Shown here: positions 6,488 through 6,598 of the stretch, piece by piece
Layout: every line of letters starts with the position of its first letter
Position numbering within the stretch: the stretch's first letter is position 1
Assembly: GCA_016794945.1 (NCBI GenBank)
Contig: JAEUIX010000109.1
Location: forward strand, 1 to 6,598
DNA from: Phycisphaerae bacterium
GTDB lineage: Bacteria; Planctomycetota; Phycisphaerae; Phycisphaerales; UBA1924
Length of the DNA stretch: 6,598 bases
Reading direction: 5' to 3'
The notes under the pieces: generated by a model
What the model was told of the DNA's origin: nothing
Database searches by the model: none
What the model saw: the letters and a program-made list of their open reading frames with translations, nothing else
Position numbers and translations under genes: made by a program

Positions 6488-6598
6488 ATGATGACGTGCG
6501 AGGCGTGCGACAAGCCCTTCGATCCCGCGGGCGTTGCGCCGGGATCGAAGATCGCCTGCCCGTACTGCGGGGATGTGCAGGTCGTGCCGGGCCGTGCG
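6488..6598 (+). CDS. Zinc-ribbon protein, N-terminal fragment (runs off the window)
   Basis: Thirty-seven codons are visible, open to the last base. With the start at ATG 6488 the protein begins MMTCEACDKPF and has C4/C7 and C24/C27, a four-Cys zinc ribbon with the second half written CPYCG. Such ribbons at the extreme N-terminus are common on Planctomycetota proteins of many kinds, ahead of kinase, membrane or low-complexity regions, so the function of the full protein cannot be told. Three in-frame ATGs compete: 6452, 6488 and 6491. 6488 or 6491 is preferred because the ribbon normally starts within a few residues and a GAG/GGACGGG purine stretch lies just upstream; 6452 would add 12 residues (MGQGISTQRADG) without a clear ribosome site. 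It is divergent from the S46 gene. An 11-bp inverted repeat lies inside the coding start. Confidence 0.6.
   Translation, partial: MMTCEACDKPFDPAGVAPGSKIACPYCGDVQVVPGRA
6517..6550 (+). repeat. Perfect 11-bp inverted repeat within the start of the zinc-ribbon gene
   Basis: CTTCGATCCCG at 6517-6527 is repeated as CGGGATCGAAG at 6540-6550, with a 12-base loop. It lies between the two Cys pairs of the zinc ribbon, about 30 codon-bases after the start. No T-run follows, so it is not an intrinsic terminator. It could be an mRNA hairpin affecting early translation, a protein-binding palindrome, or chance. Confidence 0.45.

Noticed and set aside
5025..6491. Long forward open frame (488 codons) opposite the S46 N-terminal half
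   Set aside because: It is antisense to a recognisable peptidase, shows no family motifs, and its openness follows from high third-position G+C.

Overview
The window is very GC-rich, densely packed bacterial chromosome. The gene set is a secreted BNR/sortilin-type beta-propeller protein, Cys-pair zinc-ribbon proteins (one fused to a polytopic membrane domain), an S46 dipeptidyl-peptidase and a LAT-type amino-acid permease. Together with G+C and Gly/Pro/Ala-rich linkers, this suggests a Planctomycetota-like (perhaps Phycisphaerae) or similar heterotrophic bacterium. That placement is inference; no rRNA or marker gene is present.

Layout. Bases 2-1921 (+) hold the C-terminal 639 residues of a beta-propeller protein whose propeller is interrupted by about 190 residues of linker plus a small beta domain. 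Bases 1958-2932 (+) encode a protein with about eight membrane segments and a C-terminal double zinc ribbon. It converges on, and overlaps by 31 bases, a 460-residue APC/LAT amino-acid permease (4284 to 2902, -). Eleven bases upstream of the permease ends an S46 family serine dipeptidyl-peptidase gene (6374 to 4296, -). Its frame is continuous except for one in-frame amber TAG at 5180-5178, which separates catalytic His and Asp from the catalytic Ser. After a divergent intergenic region with a small inverted repeat and a -10-like hexamer, a zinc-ribbon gene starts near 6488 (+) and runs off the window.

How the genes fit together. The S46 enzyme (exported, releasing dipeptides from oligopeptides) and the permease look like a two-gene peptide/amino-acid scavenging operon. 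The amber codon would inactivate the peptidase unless it is read through, suppressed or a sequence error. TAG also ends the propeller gene and the peptidase gene itself, so wholesale amber reassignment is unlikely. No stretch over 300 bases lacks a gene, and no RNA gene, CRISPR array, IS element or phage gene was seen. I see no convincing undescribed system; the amber-interrupted peptidase and the domain insertion in the propeller are the points most worth checking.
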